Of a DNA stretch of 64,000 nucleotides, positions 55,965 to 64,000 are shown one piece after another. Within the stretch, counting starts at the first letter, position 1. Each line of letters opens with the position of its first letter. The position numbers and the translations under genes are program-made. The notes under the pieces were generated by a model, which made no database searches, was not told the DNA's origin, and saw nothing but the letters and a program-made list of their open reading frames with translations. Source of the DNA: Hyphomonadaceae bacterium (GTDB lineage Bacteria > Pseudomonadota > Alphaproteobacteria > Caulobacterales > Hyphomonadaceae); contig JALHLU010000002.1 of the NCBI GenBank assembly GCA_022844345.1, forward strand, positions 124,001-188,000. Direction: 5' to 3'.

Positions 55965-57040
55965 AAGCGCGGCTGTGCATCGATGCGGCGATCGGCGAAC
56001 AGCGCCGGGCGTTGCTGGACCAGGACGGCCAGCCTTTCCGTCTCGAGATCGAACGCTGGAGCGAGCGCGGGCGCCGCGTGCGTCTGGGCGAGGTCTGGTG
56101 GGGACGCGTGCGCGCGCGAATGCCCGGACATCGCGGCTGGTTTGTCGATCTTGGCGCAGCGGGCGAGGGGCCTTCGCGCGAAGGCGTTGTCGAGCCGACG
56201 CGGGCGGCAGCCGTCACCGAAGGCGCGATGCTGGCCTTCCGCGTGAAATCCGAAGCGTGGGCCGACAAGAGCGCGGTTCTGAGCCTGGCCGATATATCGC
56301 CGGCGCTTGCGGCGCCTGACCGGCCGGCGCTTCACGCGCCGGCGTCCGAAGATCCGTTCCTGCGCGGCATCGAGATCGTTGAAACGCTTGAAGGGCTTCC
56401 GGCGCGGCGCGAGATCGACGACGCCATCGAACAGGCCGGCGCAGCGACCGTTGCCCTTCCGGGCGGCGGCGACATTGCGATCGAGGTCACCCGGGGCCTC
56501 ACGGCAATCGATGTCGATGCCGGGTCGCGCATCGCCGAGCATGATGGGGCCGCATTCGCGCTCAATCTCAACCTTGCCGCCGCGCAGGAGGCTGCGCGTC
56601 AGATATCGCTGCGGGGACTTGCGGGGCTGCTGGCTGTCGACTTCCTGCGCATGGACGCGCGGCGCGACCAGCGCGCCGTGGTGGAGCGTTTCAGGCACGC
56701 GCTTGCCGCCCAGCTGGGCCGCGCCAGCGAAGTGCTGGAGCTGTCGGGTCTTGGTCTCTGTGAAGCGGCCATAGCCCGCCGGGCCCGGCCGCTCGCCGAA
56801 GCGCTGGCGGCGGCGCCGGACGAGCGCGAGGCGCTGGATGCGCTGCGCGAGATTGAAAGTGTCGGGCTGTCGGCGCGCGCCAGCCGGATTCACGCCCGGA
56901 TATCGCCAGCCGCCCATGCCTGGCTTGACCGCAACGTGGTCGACTGGCGGCCGGCGCTGGCCGACCGGATCGGCCGCCGCTGGACCCTCGAGGCGGTGGA
57001 CGGCCGGACGGGGCCGCCACAGGTGTGGAGCGCGACATGA
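55961..57040 (+). CDS. Ribonuclease E/G-family protein, probably degenerate
   Basis: The product has 359 aa, shorter than RNase G (about 490). The GTG start overlaps maf. An S1-like N-terminal part has [27 protein letters not shown]. The RNase H-like and DNase-like regions show [11 protein letters not shown] (counterpart of ALVAIDVNSG), [19 protein letters not shown] and GLGLCEAAI. The first catalytic Asp (VDF) is present, but where RNase E/G have DRAR, carrying the second metal ligand, this reads QLGRAS. The zinc-link CxxC is also absent. It may bind RNA without cleaving it. Linked to yacG by ATGA. Confidence 0.82.
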   Translation: MKARLCIDAAIGEQRRALLDQDGQPFRLEIERWSERGRRVRLGEVWWGRVRARMPGHRGWFVDLGAAGEGPSREGVVEPTRAAAVTEGAMLAFRVKSEAWADKSAVLSLADISPALAAPDRPALHAPASEDPFLRGIEIVETLEGLPARREIDDAIEQAGAATVALPGGGDIAIEVTRGLTAIDVDAGSRIAEHDGAAFALNLNLAAAQEAARQISLRGLAGLLAVDFLRMDARRDQRAVVERFRHALAAQLGRASEVLELSGLGLCEAAIARRARPLAEALAAAPDEREALDALREIESVGLSARASRIHARISPAAHAWLDRNVVDWRPALADRIGRRWTLEAVDGRTGPPQVWSAT

Positions 57041-57255
57041 CCTGCCCAATCTGCGAGAAGCCGGCCGACAAGGCGTTCAGGCCGTTCTGCAGCCGCCGCT
57101 GCGCCGATGTCGATCTCTCGCGCTGGCTCAAGGGCAGCTACGCCATCCCGGGTCCGCCGGCGGGCGAGGAAGACGGCGCAATGGCTGTGGATGACGCTGA
57201 ATCCCCTGAAAACAGGCCATTCGGAAGGCCGGACAAAGGCATGGACAGGGAATAG
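57037..57255 (+). CDS. yacG: YacG-family zinc protein, DNA gyrase inhibitor
   Basis: The product has 72 aa. The four zinc cysteines are seen in [10 protein letters not shown] (CPIC) and [16 protein letters not shown] (CSRRC), exactly as in YacG, which in E. coli binds GyrB and blocks DNA binding. The C-terminal half is acidic and Pro/Gly-rich ([17 protein letters not shown]), as in other members. ATG 57037 overlaps the preceding stop. tRNA-Phe follows 43 bp downstream. Confidence 0.93.
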   Translation: MTCPICEKPADKAFRPFCSRRCADVDLSRWLKGSYAIPGPPAGEEDGAMAVDDAESPENRPFGRPDKGMDRE

Positions 57256-57298
57256 CGGTTTCCCTATACATCGCCGCCTCATCGCTTTCCGGCGGTAA

Positions 57299-57374
57299 GC
57301 CCAGGTAGCTCAGTTGGTAGAGCAGCGGATTGAAAATCCGCGTGTCGCTGGTTCGATTCCGGCCCTGGGCACCA
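57299..57374 (+). tRNA. tRNA-Phe (anticodon GAA)
   Basis: A perfect 76-base cloverleaf with encoded CCA: acceptor GCCCAGG/CCTGGGC, D arm GCTC-AGTTGGTA-GAGC, anticodon arm GCGGA-TTGAAAA-TCCGC with GAA, T arm GCTGG-TTCGATT-CCGGC. The 43 bases after yacG contain CCGCC/GGCGG, a possible short hairpin, and tatac at about 57265-57269 that could be part of a promoter. Confidence 0.97.
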
Positions 57375-57401
57375 TCCGCCTTTCGGTTGCCCGTTGCCCG
57401 C

Positions 57402-57992
57402 TCAGACCGCAATCAGGCCGATACGCTGGAGCGTCCAGAATGCGCCTATGGCGGCGATGACCCCGGCCACCGGCATCACGAAGACCGGCCTGTAGAGGCC
57501 CGGCGTCTTTGCGGCGCGCAAGACCGTCAAGACGAGCGCGCCCGCCACGCCGGTCGCGGCGAGGACGGCAAGATGGCCGAGCTCGACGCCGATCGTGACG
57601 CCGGCAAGCGCGGCGGACGTGTCGGCGCTGAGCACGGCCGGCGACATGACGGTTCCGAAGCCAAGCCCGTGCAGCAGGCCGAAAGCCACGATCACCGGAA
57701 TGCGCCAGAGGCGATGGGCGTCTGGAAACGCGATGGCCTCGATGGCCAGCACCACGATCGAGACGGCGATCAGCGGCTCCACGATCTCAGGCGCAACCGA
57801 AATCATCCCGGTCGCGGCAAGCGCGAGCGTGACGGTATGGGCGAGCGTGAAGGCGGACACCTGCAGCAGGAGCGACCCCCAGCTACGGGCGTTCAGGTAA
57901 AGCGCGATGACGAACAGGATGTGGTCCGGGCCCTCCGGGATGATGTGGATGAAGCCGTACTCGATGAATGTGCCGGCGTTTTCGAACCACAT
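57402..57992 (-). CDS. HupE/UreJ-2 family membrane protein
   Basis: The product has 196 aa with about six hydrophobic segments. The start carries the family hallmark YGFIHIIPEGPDHILFVIALYL, followed by AFTLAHTVTLALAA, FGLLHGLGFG and GVELGHLAVL. These conserved His/Asp/Glu residues in membrane segments suggest divalent metal handling, as proposed for nickel in HupE/UreJ. No hydrogenase or urease genes are nearby, so the physiological role is open. It lies downstream of tRNA-Ser on the same strand. Confidence 0.88.
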   Translation of the reverse strand: MWFENAGTFIEYGFIHIIPEGPDHILFVIALYLNARSWGSLLLQVSAFTLAHTVTLALAATGMISVAPEIVEPLIAVSIVVLAIEAIAFPDAHRLWRIPVIVAFGLLHGLGFGTVMSPAVLSADTSAALAGVTIGVELGHLAVLAATGVAGALVLTVLRAAKTPGLYRPVFVMPVAGVIAAIGAFWTLQRIGLIAV

Positions 57993-58025
57993 GCTTGTGC
58001 GACTCCACGACGGCGACGGGTCTCC

Positions 58026-58134
58026 CTACGCCAAGGCTTCGGGAGACTGTGCCACCCCACGCCCTGACGGGCTGCCGGCGTCAGTCCACCCTGCGGGTGG
58101 CCTGCCACACGAAGCCCGAAGGGCGTAGTGTGGC
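58026..58134. repeat. Nested inverted repeats abutting the tRNA-Ser 3' end
   Basis: CTACGCC (58026-58032) and CTTCGGG (58037-58043) pair with GGCGTAG (58122-58128) and CCCGAAG (58115-58121). Inside lie CCACCC-tgc-GGGTGG (about 58086-58100) and others. An alternative local hairpin is GCCACAC (58104-58110) with GTGTGGC (58128-58134), enclosing GCCC/GGGC; it includes the CCA end of tRNA-Ser. The block could act as a processing signal or terminator, or be a repeat inserted next to the tRNA. Confidence 0.65.
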
Positions 58135-58220
58135 GGAAGGGGTGGGATTCGAACCCACGGTGGAGTTTCCCCCACGACGGTTTTCAAGACCGTTGCCTTA
58201 AACCACTCGGCCACCCTTCC
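58131..58220 (-). tRNA. tRNA-Ser (anticodon UGA)
   Basis: This 90-base class II tRNA has an encoded CCA. The acceptor is GGAAGGG/CCCTTCC with discriminator G, the anticodon arm ACGGT-CTTGAAA-ACCGT gives UGA, the long variable arm contains GTGGGGG-aaact-CCAC, and the T arm is GTGGG-TTCGAAT-CCCAC. It is transcribed toward the HupE-like gene. Its CCA end lies inside a strong hairpin with the trailer. Confidence 0.96.
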
Positions 58221-58521
58221 AGCGAGACGACATCTAGGCGGGGTTTGCGGCAAAGAAAATGGTTTACCCGCGCCGGGGGCGGGGCAGGGCGCTGGAACGG
58301 ACGGAATGCCGCATTTGGGCGGTTTGAGCAGATGAAACCGAAAATTTCGGGGAACTCGAAACCCAGCCGGTAAAGCGCGCGCGGGTTTGCACCAATTCGT
58401 TCAAAATTGCCCGATCAGGCTTCATCGGCCGAAAGCCACCTCACTGTAAGGTTAGCGTCACTGCAGAACAGGCAGGCGGACAGGCCGAAAACGGCGTCCG
58501 GTCTCGGAAGGGATGATGGTG
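58221..58521. other. Intergenic region between tRNA-Ser and rlpA
   Basis: The 300 bp hold no gene that I can support. Two short dyads stand out: CCGAAA-A-TTTCGG (58338-58350) and CAATT-cgttcaa-AATTG (58393-58397 with 58405-58409), in a stretch less GC-rich than its surroundings. The region must contain the tRNA-Ser promoter on one strand and the rlpA promoter on the other. Confidence 0.5.
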
Positions 58522-59586
58522 ATGGCAGGGTTCAAGACGGCTCCCACGGGAGACCGCCGCGCACTTCTTGGCGTTTGCATTCTCGGCGCTGTCGTCGTCG
58601 TGGGCGTAGCCGATCCCGTGCACGCTCAAGCGCCAGCTCCCATTGTCTACAAGTCTTCGGCCTCGCCGGCTCCGGTGATGACGGCATCGCTGGATCTGCC
58701 ACGCGACGGCATGAGCCTCAGGGTCGCGCCCCACGCGCCGGTTCCCACCTTCTCGAAAGCGCCTGCGTCCGCGGCGCCGGCCCGGCCGGTCAGCCTGGGA
58801 CCCGTGCCGCCGGTTTCGGCAGGCGTGGAACAATCACCCGCGTTGCGCACGGTTGCGGCGCCGACTGCGGCGGGCGTTGCCGCCCCGTATGCTGGCCCTC
58901 CGTATCAGGTCGACGGCAAGTGGTTCGTGCCTGCGCATGAACCGAACTACGACGAGGTCGGCATTGCGTCCTGGTATGGCCCCACCTTCCACGGCAAGGC
59001 GTCTGCTTCGGGCGAGCCCTTCGACGAGAACGCTATGACGGCCGCTCATCCGACGCTGCCAATCCCGTCTCTGGTTCGCGTGACGAACCTCGACAACGGC
59101 CGCACGGTCGTCGTCCGCCTCAACGATCGCGGGCCGTTCGTGGACGACCGGATCATCGACCTTTCCCGCGCCGCCGCCGGCGCGCTCGACATGCACGGTC
59201 CGGGCACGGCGCGCGTTCGCGTGCAGTATGTCGGACCGGCCCCGGTCCAGCCGAATACGGCTCCCGTCACGCCCCAGCAGCCCGTCCCGCAGGACATTGT
59301 CAGCCGCCCGCTGGCTCCTGTCCTGGCGCCCGCTCCGGCGGTGCAGCCTGCTGGCGAGGCCTTCTTCGTCCAGGCCGGCGCGTTCGGCGACCTCGGCAAC
59401 GCAAACCAGATGCGCGACCGCCTGCGGCCCCTGGGCGCGACCACCCTGCGCCCCGTCATGGTCAACGGCTCGGAACTCTATCGCGTGATGCTGGGCCCCT
59501 GGCCGACCCGGGCCGACGCTGAACGGGCCCGTCAGGACCTGGCCGCGGCCGGCCTGCAATCCATCGTGGTTGCCGGAAACCGTTGA
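58522..59586 (+). CDS. rlpA: Septal ring lytic transglycosylase RlpA with SPOR domain
   Basis: RlpA cleaves peptidoglycan strands lacking stem peptides at division sites. The product has 354 aa. It has a signal peptide (ALLGVCILGAVVVVGVADPVHAQ; the Cys is not in a convincing lipobox) and a Pro/Ala-rich linker. The double-psi barrel follows (VGIASWYGPTFHGKASASGEPFDENAMTAAHPTLP and VVVRLNDRGPF, with catalytic Asp and His context). A second linker leads to a SPOR domain (AFFVQAGAFGDLGNANQMRDRL) that binds denuded septal glycan. ATG 58522 has GGAAGGG nine bases upstream; two ATGs closer to it are worse spaced. Confidence 0.93.
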   Translation: MAGFKTAPTGDRRALLGVCILGAVVVVGVADPVHAQAPAPIVYKSSASPAPVMTASLDLPRDGMSLRVAPHAPVPTFSKAPASAAPARPVSLGPVPPVSAGVEQSPALRTVAAPTAAGVAAPYAGPPYQVDGKWFVPAHEPNYDEVGIASWYGPTFHGKASASGEPFDENAMTAAHPTLPIPSLVRVTNLDNGRTVVVRLNDRGPFVDDRIIDLSRAAAGALDMHGPGTARVRVQYVGPAPVQPNTAPVTPQQPVPQDIVSRPLAPVLAPAPAVQPAGEAFFVQAGAFGDLGNANQMRDRLRPLGATTLRPVMVNGSELYRVMLGPWPTRADAERARQDLAAAGLQSIVVAGNR

Positions 59587-59666
59587 GCATCAAGGGCATC
59601 GCGCCCTGTTGACGGGACCGCCCGAAGCGCCTTCATGTGACCAGAGTCCCAACGGAGTCTGAGCCC

Positions 59667-60842
59667 ATGCGACTGCTCGCCGGAACCCTGTTTTTCGCCG
59701 CCGCGACGGCTGTGGCCTTTGCGCAGCAACCGCCCGCGACCCCGCCGGCCAGCCCGGCCGCGCAACTTGCGGCGGACCCGCTGAACACCAGCGCGCCCTA
59801 CGCCTTCATCATGGATGGAGATACCGGCGTGCCGCTCTATTCCAAGAGCGGCTATGAGCCGATGGTGCCGGCTTCAATGTCGAAGCTGATGCTCTACTAC
59901 ATGGTCTTCGAGCGGCTGAAATCCAACCGCCTGACCATGGCTGAGCAGTTCACGGTCAGCGAGCATGCCTGGCGCACGGGCGGAGCCGGGACGGATGGCT
60001 CGACCATGTTCCTCCCTCTGAACTCGAAGGTCAGCGTCGAGGATCTTCTGCGCGGCGCCGTGATTGTCTCCGGCAACGACGCCTGCATCGTCCTCGCAGA
60101 AGGCATCTGGGGCAGCGAGGATGCTTTTGCGCGTGCAGCGACGGCGCGCGCAGCCGAGCTGGGCCTGACCGGCACGACGCTTGCGAACTCCACGGGCCTT
60201 GATCACCCCAGCCACCGCATGAGCGCGCATGACATCGCGCTGATCTCCTACCGGCTGATCAAGGACTTCCCGGAATACTATCCGATGTTCAAGGAGCCGG
60301 AGTTCACCTTCAACAGGACGCGCCAGTACAATCGCAATCCGCTGTTGCGCGAACTGGATGGCGCCGACGGCGTGAAGACTGGCCACCTCAGCGTCTCCGG
60401 CTTTGGCCTTGTCGGGTCCGCGGTGCGCGACGGCGAGCGCCGGATCATCGTGCTCAACGGGCTGCCATCCGAAACTGCGCGCAAGACCGAAGCGCCGCGC
60501 GTGATGCGGTCGGCCTTCCTCGACTTCGACACCGTGCAATTCGTGAAAAAGGGCGCGGAGGTTGGCGTTGCAGACGTCTGGATGGGCGAGCAGAAATCGG
60601 TGCCACTGATCGCCACTGAAGACTATGCGGCGGGCCTTCATGCGGATGCGGTCAAGGGCATTGCGGGCAAGCTTGTCTACAAGTCGCCGCTGATGGCGCC
60701 CATCAAGGAGGGCGATGTCGTCGGCGAGCTGGTGCTGTCGGCGCCGGGCACGGCGGAGAAGTGGATCAAGGTCGCAGCTGGAAAGCCGATCAACGAGCTT
60801 GGCTTTGTCGGCAAGGTCATGATGGGCCTGGGGGGCGAATAG
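59667..60842 (+). CDS. D-alanyl-D-alanine carboxypeptidase (penicillin-binding protein 5/6 type)
   Basis: This periplasmic low-molecular-mass PBP trims the terminal D-Ala of peptidoglycan stem peptides. It is 391 aa with a signal peptide (MRLLAGTLFFAAATAVAFAQ). The active-site motifs are complete: SxxK as SMSK (Ser70, Lys73), SxN as VSGNDA, and KTG in GVKTGHLS. A C-terminal PBP5-like beta domain follows, and the end (GFVGKVMMGLGGE) is weakly amphipathic. rlpA upstream makes a small cell-wall cluster. ATG 59667 starts the signal peptide directly; a longer frame begins at 59637. Confidence 0.94.
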   Translation: MRLLAGTLFFAAATAVAFAQQPPATPPASPAAQLAADPLNTSAPYAFIMDGDTGVPLYSKSGYEPMVPASMSKLMLYYMVFERLKSNRLTMAEQFTVSEHAWRTGGAGTDGSTMFLPLNSKVSVEDLLRGAVIVSGNDACIVLAEGIWGSEDAFARAATARAAELGLTGTTLANSTGLDHPSHRMSAHDIALISYRLIKDFPEYYPMFKEPEFTFNRTRQYNRNPLLRELDGADGVKTGHLSVSGFGLVGSAVRDGERRIIVLNGLPSETARKTEAPRVMRSAFLDFDTVQFVKKGAEVGVADVWMGEQKSVPLIATEDYAAGLHADAVKGIAGKLVYKSPLMAPIKEGDVVGELVLSAPGTAEKWIKVAAGKPINELGFVGKVMMGLGGE

Positions 60843-60844
60843 GA

Positions 60845-61489
60845 GTGCCGAACCGGGGCCGCTTCATTACGCTTGAAGGAGGCGAGGGCGTCGGCAAGTC
60901 GACCCTGGCGGCGGAACTGTCGCTGCGATTGTCGCGCCGTGGTGTTGACGTGATACGTACGCGCGAGCCCGGGGGCACGCCGGGCGCCGAGGCGATCCGG
61001 AAGTTGATCCTGACGCCGGACGGCGAGATTGGCGGCTGGCAGCCGATGGCCGAGACGTTGCTGTTCTATGCGGCGCGGCGCGATCATCTGGACAAGCTGA
61101 TTCGCCCCGCACTGGAACGCGGCAGCTGGGTGATATGCGATCGCTTCTCGGATTCCACGCGCGCCTACCAGGCTGCCGCTGGCGGCGTCTCCGCAGGCGA
61201 TGTCGAGGCGATCGACCGGATATGCGTTGGCGTCACTGTTCCCGACTTGACGCTGGTGCTCGACCTACCCATCGCGTTGGCGCGCCAGCGCATGACCGCA
61301 CGCGCTGGCGCAGCTGACGCCATCGAGTCGCGGCTGCTGAGCTATCACGAGGCGGTCCATCTCGGCTTCCTTGAAATCGCCAAAGCCAATCCGCAGCGCT
61401 GCGCAGTCCTCGACGCATCCGCCAATCCGCAGAGTCTGGCAGATGCGGCCATGGCCGCGATCGACGCGCGCCTCGATGGGGTGCGTTGA
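60845..61489 (+). CDS. tmk: Thymidylate kinase
   Basis: It phosphorylates dTMP to dTDP. It is 214 aa. The P-loop is FITLEGGEGVGKST, followed by the DR(E/H)-type loop TREPGGTPGAEAIRKL, LLFYAARRDHLDKLI, WVICDRFSDSTRAYQ and LTLVLDLP. The only in-frame start at the right place is GTG 60845, three bases after the upstream stop, with GGGGGCG about ten bases before. The stop overlaps holB. The tmk-holB-tatD-MBL order is widely conserved. Confidence 0.95.
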   Translation: MPNRGRFITLEGGEGVGKSTLAAELSLRLSRRGVDVIRTREPGGTPGAEAIRKLILTPDGEIGGWQPMAETLLFYAARRDHLDKLIRPALERGSWVICDRFSDSTRAYQAAAGGVSAGDVEAIDRICVGVTVPDLTLVLDLPIALARQRMTARAGAADAIESRLLSYHEAVHLGFLEIAKANPQRCAVLDASANPQSLADAAMAAIDARLDGVR

Positions 61490-62460
61490 TGTCCGTCGAT
61501 GCAGCGGAACTTGGCGCCGTTGTCGGGCATGACGGGGCCAAGCAGGAATTCCTGACCGCCGCCCAGTCCGGCCGGTTGCACCATGGCTGGCTGCTGCGCG
61601 GTCCGCGCGGCGTCGGCAAGGCGCGCCTTGCGCTGCAGTTTGCGATTCACCTGCTGGGTCGCGGTGATGGATCGCTCGCCGCTGGCGAAACCTCGCCGAT
61701 CGGCAAGCTGGTGATGGCCGGCAGCCATCCTGACCTGCGCATTATTCGCCGCCCGATCGACGATGCCGGCAAGCAGAAAGCCGAGATCCCAGTCGATAGC
61801 GTGCGCGCGCTGTCCGAGTTTTTCTCGCTGCGGCCGGCGATGGGCGGTTGGCGCATCGCTATCATCGATGCGCTGGATGAACTCAACAGGTTCGGATCGA
61901 ACGCGATCCTCAAGACGCTGGAAGAACCGCCGGCAAAGGCCGTGTTGTTCCTGATCTCGCATGGCGAGCAGTTGTTGTTGCCAACGATACGAAGCCGCTG
62001 CCACGAGGTCCGCCTGTCCGTGCTGGGCGAAGCCGAAACCATGTCCGCGCTGATCCAGGCGGGCCGCTCGACGGGTGACGCCGAGCAGATGGCGCGTCTT
62101 GCGCCGGGCCGTCCCGGCCGCGCGGTCCAGCTTGAGGGCGATGATGCGACGGCTGCGGCCGCCGCCGCCATTGAGGCCGTGCGCGGTATCGGCGGATCGG
62201 ACGCGCGCGCGCTGCATGCGTCGTTGCAGGTGTCTGGAAAAAGCGATGCAACACTGGCTGCGGCGCTTGAGGCCTTGCGCAACAGCCTGCAGTCACGCGC
62301 GCGGCGTGAGCTTGATCCGCTGGCCGCTGGTGGCTGGGCCGATGCAGCATTGCAGATCATGCGCCTTGAGGCAGAGGCGCGCGGCCTCAATCAGGATCGC
62401 GCGCAGACCGTGGCGGCCGCGCTCGCCATCGCGGCGCCGCTTGTACAGTCGGGAGCGTAG
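61489..62460 (+). CDS. holB: DNA polymerase III delta' subunit
   Basis: This is the clamp-loader subunit delta', an AAA+ fold without ATPase function. It is 323 aa. Motifs are GRLHHGWLLRGPRGVGKARLALQFA (P-loop-like), EIPVDSVRALSEFFSL, WRIAIIDALDELNRFGSNAILKTLEEPPAKAVLFLIS (degenerate Walker B and sensor 1) and TIRSRCHEVRL. The four-cysteine zinc module of E. coli delta' is not present, as usual in alphaproteobacteria. It starts on the last base of the tmk stop and lies three bases before tatD. Confidence 0.94.
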   Translation: MSVDAAELGAVVGHDGAKQEFLTAAQSGRLHHGWLLRGPRGVGKARLALQFAIHLLGRGDGSLAAGETSPIGKLVMAGSHPDLRIIRRPIDDAGKQKAEIPVDSVRALSEFFSLRPAMGGWRIAIIDALDELNRFGSNAILKTLEEPPAKAVLFLISHGEQLLLPTIRSRCHEVRLSVLGEAETMSALIQAGRSTGDAEQMARLAPGRPGRAVQLEGDDATAAAAAAIEAVRGIGGSDARALHASLQVSGKSDATLAAALEALRNSLQSRARRELDPLAAGGWADAALQIMRLEAEARGLNQDRAQTVAAALAIAAPLVQSGA

Positions 62461-62463
62461 CCG

Positions 62464-63237
62464 ATGCTCTTCGACACGCACGTCAATCTGCATGCGGAGC
62501 AATTCGCCGCGGACGTCGACGATGTGATCGTTCGCGCACGCGCCGCCGGCGTTTCGCGGTTCGTGACGATCTGCGACCGGCTGGATCGCTATCCAACGGT
62601 GAAAGCTATCGCGCAGGCAAATCCCGATATCTGGTGCAGCGTTGGCGTTCATCCGCACTACGCGAAGGACTTCTGGACACTTGAGGCGGAGACGCTCGTT
62701 CGGGAGGCGGCTGATCCGAAAGTGTGCGCCATTGGCGAGACGGGTCTGGACCAGCACTATGGCTACAGCGACATCGCGCTCCAGGAGCGTTCGTTCGTTG
62801 AGCATATCCATGCAGCGCGGGAGACCGGCTTGCCGCTGGTCGTTCACACGCGTGAGGCCGACGACCTGACGGGCGATATTCTTGAGCGCGAGTATGCGCG
62901 CGGCCCATTCCGCATTCTGATGCACTGCTACACGGCGGGTGAAAGGCTGGCGCGGCGGGCCCTGGATATGGACGCCCATTTCTCCGTTTCCGGCATCCTG
63001 TCGTTCAAGAGTGCGACCGATGTGCGCGCCGTGCTTGCAGCCGTGCCAGTGGAGCGGATCATCCTCGAGACAGACTGCCCATACCTTGCGCCGATCCCGC
63101 ATCGCGGGCGGCGGAATGAGCCAGCTTTCCTCGTGGACGTTTGCAAGGCCTACGCGGCCCATCGCGGCATGACGTTCGAAGAGGCGGCGGAGCTGACGAC
63201 CGCCAACGCGCTCAGCCTGTTCAATCGGGTGAGCTGA
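62464..63237 (+). CDS. tatD: TatD-family metal-dependent hydrolase
   Basis: TatD-family enzymes are metal-dependent DNases (3'-5' exonuclease or AP endonuclease activity in some). It is 257 aa, a TIM barrel. The first metal motif reads DTHVNLH, so the usual HxH is HxN (His6, Asn8). The other ligands look normal: AIGETGLDQHY (Glu), LVVHTREA (His), MHCYTA (His) and ETDCPYLAP (Asp). The stop overlaps the next gene by one base. It sits in the conserved tmk-holB-tatD cluster. Confidence 0.92.
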   Translation: MLFDTHVNLHAEQFAADVDDVIVRARAAGVSRFVTICDRLDRYPTVKAIAQANPDIWCSVGVHPHYAKDFWTLEAETLVREAADPKVCAIGETGLDQHYGYSDIALQERSFVEHIHAARETGLPLVVHTREADDLTGDILEREYARGPFRILMHCYTAGERLARRALDMDAHFSVSGILSFKSATDVRAVLAAVPVERIILETDCPYLAPIPHRGRRNEPAFLVDVCKAYAAHRGMTFEEAAELTTANALSLFNRVS

Positions 63238-64000
63238 TGGCGGGCAAGGGCAGGTTGCAGGTTCGGATACTTGGTTGTGGATCGTCGGGAGGCGTTCCAC
63301 GCATCGGCAACGACTGGGGCGCGTGCGACCCAGCGGAGCCGCGCAACCGCAGGTCGCGCTGTTCGATCCTGCTCCGGTGGTCGGCGTCAGGGACGGGCGA
63401 CCCGACCATGGTGCTTGTGGATACTTCGCCTGACATGCGCGACCAGCTGCTGGCGGCCCGCGTCCAGCGGCTCGACGCCGTCCTCATGACCCATGACCAT
63501 GCCGATCAGTCGCACGGCATGGATGATCTGCGCGCCCTGGTCCTGCGGGCGCACCGCCGAATTCCCGTTCACATGGACAAGCTAACCGAGGCCACACTCG
63601 GTCAGCGCTTCGGGTACTGCTTTGAGGGGGCAGGCGCTTACCCAGCGATCCTGGAAAAGAAGGTCGACCTGGCGCCGGGCCAGGCGCTGGAGATCTCTGG
63701 AGCGGGCGGGCCCATGCCGGTGCTGCCTTTGGACCAGGACCATGGCGGCGGGCGGTCGCTGGGCTTCCGCGTCGGCAACTTTGCCTACTGCAACGATGTG
63801 GTCAGACTTCCAGACGCCACGTTGGCGGAGCTGGGCGGACTGCACACGCTTGTGGTCGATGCGCTGCGCTACAAGCCGCATCCGACCCATGCATCGGTCG
63901 CCGAGGCGCTGGCGTGGATCGAGCGCCTTAAGCCGCGCCAAGCGTTCCTGACGAACCTTCATGTCGATCTGGATTACCAGCGGCTGAGATCAGAGCTGCC
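63237..64000 (+). CDS. Metallo-beta-lactamase-fold hydrolase (PhnP-like), 3' end missing
   Basis: The first 254 codons are present and the gene runs off the right edge. Motifs are VRILGCGSSGGVPRIGNDWGACDP, LVDTSPDMRDQLL, the metal-binding THDHADQSHGMDDLR (HxHxD), VLPLDQDHGGGRSLGFR and LHVDLDY. The pattern fits the PhnP-like phosphodiesterases that follow tatD in many proteobacteria. Substrate unknown; in other contexts PhnP hydrolyses cyclic ribose phosphates. It starts on the final base of the tatD stop. Confidence 0.9.
   Translation, partial: MAGKGRLQVRILGCGSSGGVPRIGNDWGACDPAEPRNRRSRCSILLRWSASGTGDPTMVLVDTSPDMRDQLLAARVQRLDAVLMTHDHADQSHGMDDLRALVLRAHRRIPVHMDKLTEATLGQRFGYCFEGAGAYPAILEKKVDLAPGQALEISGAGGPMPVLPLDQDHGGGRSLGFRVGNFAYCNDVVRLPDATLAELGGLHTLVVDALRYKPHPTHASVAEALAWIERLKPRQAFLTNLHVDLDYQRLRSEL

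Noticed and set aside
57256-58521. Possible integrative element at the tRNA-Phe/tRNA-Ser genes
   Set aside because: No integrase, no direct repeat of a tRNA 3' end, and the gene between them is a single HupE-like protein.

Overview
The window is a high-GC (about two thirds G+C), densely packed bacterial chromosome segment made almost entirely of core genes. Gene content and order point to an alphaproteobacterium, most likely of the Caulobacterales/Hyphomonadaceae type. The supporting evidence is the ntrY-ntrX-hfq-hflX block, an aa3-oxidase operon running on into surf1 and thrC plus an M16 peptidase, ppiD divergent from tpiA-secG-pyrG, DUF2948-hisD-UPF0262, and infA-maf-RNase E/G-yacG. The genus is inference; no rRNA or unambiguous marker is present.

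Layout. 1-6.2 kb: 5' end of ppiD (minus), then tpiA, secG, pyrG, a coupled 46-codon ORF plus single-domain response regulator, rpmF and eno. 6.2-7.6 kb: gene-poor, with several palindromic and direct repeats and one minus-strand hypothetical gene. 7.6-17.8 kb: a MaoC hydratase, ribF, ileS, lspA, a DUF3035 lipoprotein, a tandem pair of M16 proteins (one with and one without the zinc motif), and mutL. 17.9-24.9 kb: an orphan Imm11/DUF1629-like gene of lower GC, rnhB, a quinone oxidoreductase, a CPBP protease, rsmD, tadA, a DUF3298-like protein, ubiA and rsmE. 25-32.8 kb: gshA, a POT peptide transporter with a large inserted loop, a TonB-dependent receptor, tldD and a TPR protein.

32.9-45.5 kb: cytochrome c oxidase subunits and assembly factors (ctaC, ctaD, ctaB, a small membrane protein, ctaG, ctaE, an unknown membrane protein, DUF983, surf1), then thrC, an M16 peptidase, an EAL phosphodiesterase and gatB. 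45.7-51 kb: ntrY, ntrX, hfq, hflX, then a minus-strand tRNA-Thr. 51.2-57.3 kb: a 58-aa basic protein, murA, DUF2948, hisD, UPF0262, infA, maf, an RNase E/G homologue and yacG. 57.3-64 kb: tRNA-Phe, a HupE/UreJ-like protein, tRNA-Ser, rlpA, a D,D-carboxypeptidase, tmk, holB, tatD and the start of a metallo-beta-lactamase-fold gene.

Many neighbours overlap by 1-8 bases (ATGA, GTGA, TGATG, TTGA), which indicates long translationally coupled operons. I found no CRISPR array, insertion sequence, prophage, integrase or recognisable defence island. The less ordinary items are the orphan Imm11-like gene, the coupled micro-ORF and response regulator, NtrX without a GAFTGA loop, the RNase E/G homologue that seems to lack one metal ligand, two tRNA genes whose ends are buried in flanking hairpins, and the repeat-filled stretch after eno.
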